From the NCBI RefSeq assembly GCF_000485595.1, contig NW_014577073.1:285640-349639 (forward strand): a stretch of 64,000 nucleotides of DNA. The letters run 5' to 3'. Of the stretch, positions 53,501-59,500 are shown piece after piece (positions within the stretch are counted from its first letter, which is position 1; each line of letters starts with the position of its first letter). A model generated the notes under the pieces. It did not search any database and had not been told where the DNA came from. It worked only from the letters and a program-made list of their open reading frames with translations. A program made the translations under genes and the position numbers. Origin of the DNA: Priapulus caudatus (Eukaryota; Priapulida; Priapulimorpha; Priapulimorphida; Priapulidae).

Positions 53501-56500
53501 AACGGGAGACCTTGGTTAGCTTCCCTCTCTCTCATTTACTTATTTTAATCTATTCTATCATGCTATTCTTTACATTTAATTTCTTTTTATTTACATTATT
53601 TCCTTATATAAATTTTGACATTTTCCTATAGTGACTATATGCAGGTTTAAGTGCACTAGCGCTAGTTGAAGACCTACCTGCCTTCCCCCCAGAGCAGACA
53701 CTCTTCTATTATTCCCACCTAAATTATAAACGGGAGACCTTGGTTAGCTTCCCTGTCTCATTTACTCATCTTCTCATCCTGTTCCCTACAATCTCAAACA
53801 AGACAGAAGGCTCGTGTTAGTTTTCCGTCTGCATTTACACATCATCCAGCCACTGCCGGTGCAGGTCGATTCCTAACATGTTCCACGCGAACTACGAGTA
53901 TACTCGTTCGATCAATCAAAATGCACGTCCGCGAAACACGAGTATACTCGTGGTAACATTGTCAAGTACTCCGCCGCTAAATTTGAATTATCGCCGTGGT
54001 AATTATCAAATATTACTCAATAGATGGGACTGCCTGCACAAATATAAAATTAAGTAGGCCCAGTCTATACTTACCCTAGTCTTAGAATTTATTATTTGAC
54101 CTATATTTAGCCTTCAAAATGATACCAAGATAAGCATTAGTAAGACCGCGAGTAAATCACCACATATTGAGCCACCGTAGAACAAGCGCCATGTAAAATT
54201 CCAGCAATAGATACTGTAAATTCCTTTTTTTTCGTGGGGTACCAATTTTCATGAATTTCGTGGGTCTATCAATCCACGAACTTACGTTCCCAACGAAATA
54301 TGATGTACAGATGTCACGTGCCGGTTCTACGATTTCAATCCACGAATTTAAAAATCCACGAACATGTGTTTTTTATCGAAACCACGAAAATTGGGATCCA
54401 CGAAAATAAGTGACTTTACAGTACATTATTAACAAGGCAGCATTGAAGACGCGTTCACCTCCATCGACGTGCCTTCCCGCAGGTGGAGAGCACGACACTG
54501 CACTCACGCATCGCCGCGCTCGACACGCAGTGCGACTCGCTGCGGGCGCGGGCGTCGGCGCGCGACGAGGAGCAGGAGCGCACGCTGGGCGAGCGCGAGG
54601 ACGCGGCGGTGGCGCGCGCGTCCCTGCTCGCCGACCACGAGACACTGCAGCGGCTGCACGAGCAGCTGAGCGGCGAGTACGAGGCTCTGCAGGGGCTGTA
54701 CGCGACCAGCAAGGGCGCACACAAGCAGCTGAAGTCCGACCACCGCGAGCTGAAGCGATTCTACGATGAGCTGGTCAGGGTGAGCATCGGGCCCCTTAAC
54801 CTGATTACGCTGCCGGCGTGGTTGATAAGCGGCGCCTACTGTTTTCCTAGAAGCGATTCTAGTTCGAGATCGGTCGCTGCACTTCATGTGAACGAGCACG
54901 CTATTGATACGATAACTAAAGCCTTGCTTCTCGAGGTTGATTCATAAACCAACAAACACAACAGTAACCTGCCGATTAACACGGCACACCCATGCACATG
55001 CCCGTCTTTGTGTGGTGGTGCCGGGTGTCATCTCAAAATGTTGCATGTTTCGGCCAGGCAATTTGTAAATCGTACTACACAGCTGCAGACATCTTGTGCC
55101 AATGCTAGGCATCTGCAGGCATCTTGTCATCTTGCCAAGCAGTTTTGGATGTCACACAGTCCTGCTGCATATCACATCATATCTCATTATCTTGCTGGGC
55201 ATGCTATAATAGTGATAGATATCTGCACACATCTCATATCCCTGCTAGGCATGTATACACATCTCACAATCCTGCTAGATATCTGCAGATGTCTCATACT
55301 CCTGTTAAGGACCTCATATTGGTAGGAACGTGCAAGCGTTTCGTAATCTAGTTAGGAATTTGCAGGCAGATGTAGTAATCGTATAAACTTGAAGCTTGTT
55401 AACATCATTGCTAATGCTAATATCTAACTCACTGAGTAATAACTGTGTCTTTAAGCTATACTAATAATCTAATAAATCGGCATTGACTATGCCTCATTTA
55501 CCATGCGTAATTTTTTGGGGAACTCCTGAAAACGGTCACGTAGAACTTAGCTTGTTAATTCAAGAATGTAGCTAACCAACTTTACTTGGGGGTGGGGGAA
55601 GGGGGCAAAGCAATGTGCGATTTGTGTTCTTGGCAGTTGAATCTGGACTGTTTTCCATTGTCCAGTAATAATGTCTATACTGGTCTGCGGTGGTAACTAC
55701 CCCACTAGTTACTCTGTCTACATCCCTGTCATTATTATTCACTTGTTGCCACTTGCAATCAATACTTCTACAAAAAATATCACTGGGCAATTCCTCCGTA
55801 ATTTCTTATTTCAGTCCACCCCCATTGGTTTGTAACAGCATAGAAAATATCCCGTTGAACATTGCACGGCTAGATCGTAGGCAAGTGCTGGGCTGGGGTT
55901 AACTGACTGCTTGCTTTGCTGACTGGTGATGGGTGCGGCTGACTACTAATGGCGGTGTTGCTGCTTGTGGTGGCAGGAGAAGGATGAGGTAGACGAGATG
56001 AAGACCTCTCTGTCCAGTGAGCGGGAATCTCTCAAGTCCATGAGCAACCTGCATCTGGACTATAGCACTCTGAAGGAGACGCAAACACGGTCCCAGCATA
56101 GCTATGACAAGCTAAGGGGCGACTACCACAGCCTGCAGGTACACGGCATGCCACCTGGTGCCACTGATGGGACTTCCTGCTGCGGATGATGTTCTCTTGT
56201 TGTAGTGTCTCGACATTAGTGGTTTGGCATGGCAGGACGCTACAGAGCACAACTTTACGAGTCATAATAACGTCGTCTTACGAAAAAGGAAATAAAATGT
56301 AGAGATTGAAGGCTAGCATGTACATGCAAGCATTAGTGTCCTTACCCATACTGTATGTTTGCACGTGTTATTTGTATCGTGAAACTGACAGCAGTTCTCT
56401 TGACCCACAGTCCGACTACAAAACACTGAAGTCTGAGAACAATGCACTGAAGCTGCGCTACACAGAGCTGCAGGGAGACATGGCTGAATGCAGGGATCAT

Positions 56501-59500
56501 GCCAACTCTCTCGACATCGAGCTTGCCAAGTCTGCGAACCGCTGCGAGGTACTCAACTCATGCACGCACGCACGCACGCACGCACGTGCGCACACTACAT
56601 TGCAAGCAAGCAAGTCTTGTTAGTCTGTGAACTACTGTGAGGTGACACACGCACACTACATCCTGCTTGTGAAGTTTGCAATGAGCTACAAGGTGACACG
56701 TACATGCTTATCACACACACATATATGCACTTACACACGCACGCACGCACGCACGCATGCACACACACTTGAACACACACTCTACATACTGCATGCGAAG
56801 TTTGCAAAATGCTAGAAGGTAACACATACAAGCTCATCACAAGTGTGGACGCATGTGCACACAAACACATACACACACACTCCATACTATTTTCCAAATA
56901 TGCTAATAACTGCTGCAATGTGCACACATACCGGTAGTGGGGTGATAATAGCTGTGGTCGTATAGAAAACATATTGCACAGCAGCAAATCTGATCTTGAT
57001 CGGTGTAAAGTAGCATCAACAAACTTTAACGGCGTTATAGCTAGTCGGCAGTACACAGTAACTCTACAATATTGATTGCACGGTCGCAGTTTGATTAAAT
57101 TAAGTAGTAGGAAAGTAACGTTGGCACAGTACCAACGCTGATAAAAGATGCATGCGATGTGATTGCGAATTCTGGAAAAGACGGGAAAAATAACGGCTAA
57201 GAGGCTATGAGTAGAGATGGCTGCCTCACTAGTGTCGCGACTCTAACCTGTGACACACTAATCTGTGACAAGCTAACATGTGACACATTAAGCTGTGACA
57301 AGCTAACCTGTGACACACTAAGCTGCGACAAGCTAACCTGTGACACAGTAAGCTGTGACAAGCTAACCTGTGACAAGCTAACCTGTGACACACTAAGCTG
57401 TGACAAGCTAACCTGTGACAAGCTAACCTGTGACAAGCTAACCTGTGACACATTAAGCTGTGACAAGCTAACCTGTGACACACTAAGCTGCGACAAGCTA
57501 ACCTGTGACACACTAATCTGCGACAAGCTAACCTGTGACACACTAATCTGCGATGGCACGCGCGTGTTTGTCTGTTGGCAGATGCTGCAGCAGATGAATG
57601 CCACGCTAGAGGAGGAGAACAAGACGCTGATGAACCACATCTCTGCATTGCTCACGCAGAACCAGGACCTGCTATTTCAGACGCTCGAGAGCAAGGACCA
57701 GTTCTACGAGGAACAGCGCGCCTTCTCGTACGTAAACGCGTGCGCGCGGATGTTAGAGTAGTTACAGCTCACAGTCACGCTGCATTCGGTATGCAGGGGC
57801 CCGGCATCTATCGTCGAAAAACACAATTTTCTTTACGTTAGTCTTAACAGGTCACGTTTTTTTTTATAGATTAAGGACATGGTAAAGTTACTAGTTTCAC
57901 ATGCGCAGTGTATAGAGAGGTCCAGTCTGTGAGAAAAAGTTCACGTTACGGCTAATGTTAAGACTAATCTTGTTGCTCACAACGGACCCCAGCATCCTGC
58001 GTGATACGTCATACTGGGGCGAGCAGCATGTAGGGTGGTTGTGGCAATGGGGGCAGCTGCCCCTGGATTTTTTCCCGCAAAATAATATCATAGACCTAAT
58101 GACTGTAATTACCCCTAAAGTAAATGTAATGAATAATAGAATGCAATTTTCTTCTGTCTAATCTACATATTGTTTATCTTATTTTCGAGAACACAATGCC
58201 TGGCTATTAGTCGGTTGAATTGGTTCAGTTACGTTTCTCCCTCTTGGGAATTTATTTAGGTTATGGCTTTGCAGCGGGAGAGTGTTGGAGCAGCTAAGCC
58301 TAGTATGCACTACATTTTAACAGTTGATAGCACACTTGTCAATCAAGTATGGCATGTGCGATGGTCGCTACTGCCATACCGATAAGAGCTTTTGTATCAA
58401 CAGAGACAAGCTGAATACGCTAAAGAGGCAGAAGGAGAAGCTGGAAGAGAAGATTATAGATCAGTACAAGAAGATGGCATATGATGCGTCAGCATCGCCT
58501 AAAAAGTGAGTCAGATTATACAATCAGATCAGATCAGATATAATACAATTATTCTTCCTTTATATTTATTTAATAGTGTTATATAAAAGTGTTAAATGAG
58601 GATTTTACGGTTTATTTAGCTGTCAAAGCCATGTTGTTACTAATATATTAATTAGGTACCTTGAAGACAGATTGTGGAAGGATGTATGGATGGATGGATG
58701 GACAGACAGACAGACATTCAGAGGGATGAATAGATAAGGGTATGCCCAGAAATGTATGGATCAATTGGTATACTGGTGCTAAGTAGGTTTATGTTTTTCT
58801 AGGAATACAAAGAAGTTTGGAGGAATTGTGAGGAAGGCTAGAGGATTCATGTCCAGGGTATGTCGAATCTTAACTTACTTTTTCTCAACTAACTTTACAA
58901 TGTACATTTATGCTCAGTACAGTATTTAGTCAGTCTTAAAGAAATGATTAAATCGAACTACTACACAGCAAACAACGTGCGTCTGTCGCATCAATGCACA
59001 CGTCAGTCCATGTCTTGTAATAATAAATGTACAAAAAAGATATAATTGCGTACGCATCATATACGTGGTTAACAGTTACTGTACTGTGTACATACGTCAA
59101 TGCTGCTTCGTCAATTAATGCTGGTCACCCGGTGAACAGTTATCCCTCCTACGAAATGGTGGCGAATTGATAACTTTGATTATCTAAGTGAGGGAGGGGT
59201 CTTTGTGTGTGTGTGTGTGTGTGTGTTGGAGGGGGGGGGATTGTGTGCGAGCATGTGCAGTGGTCCCACCGTGTATGTACGTATGTGTCTTGCATGCTTG
59301 GCTTCACCTGGCTGTCTCTTGTTTTCTTGATGCTCACCAGCGCCAACTGGAGGTAATTTTCGACTTCAGTTTCATTCATCTTGATTTTGTTCATGTTTTA
59401 TTAAGATATGTTTTATGTGTATCGAGTGCATTTTCAATAATGAAAAGAACACAGGGAATATGCAGGGGTGTGGGGAGCAAGGAAGGATGCAAGTTAAGGA

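Larger units (their letters stand above)
43014..59148. repeat. Copy 2 of the doubled ~16-kb gene segment (probable assembly artefact)
   Basis: Collinear with 26,992-42,988 and near-identical apart from frequent one-base indels. Exons 4-8 are frameshifted here, exons 9 and 10 are clean, exon 11 is noisy until about 50.3 kb, and everything after that is clean. It runs directly into unique downstream sequence at about 59.15 kb. Confidence 0.93.

Noticed and set aside
57243-57553. CRISPR-like array
   Set aside because: The spacers are themselves near-identical, so this is a simple tandem repeat in an intron of an animal gene.
57197-57655. Minus-strand SQVSLSQLSV repeat protein
   Set aside because: The 30-bp minisatellite is stop-free on both strands. 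The minus frame also covers real exon 19 sequence in antisense and has no independent support.
26992-59148. Genuine tandem duplication creating two CCDC88 genes
   Set aside because: Only exons 4-21 recur, without 5' or 3' ends for either copy. Differences are mostly one-base indels, clean and noisy parts are complementary, and the boundary is a fixed 25-N gap.
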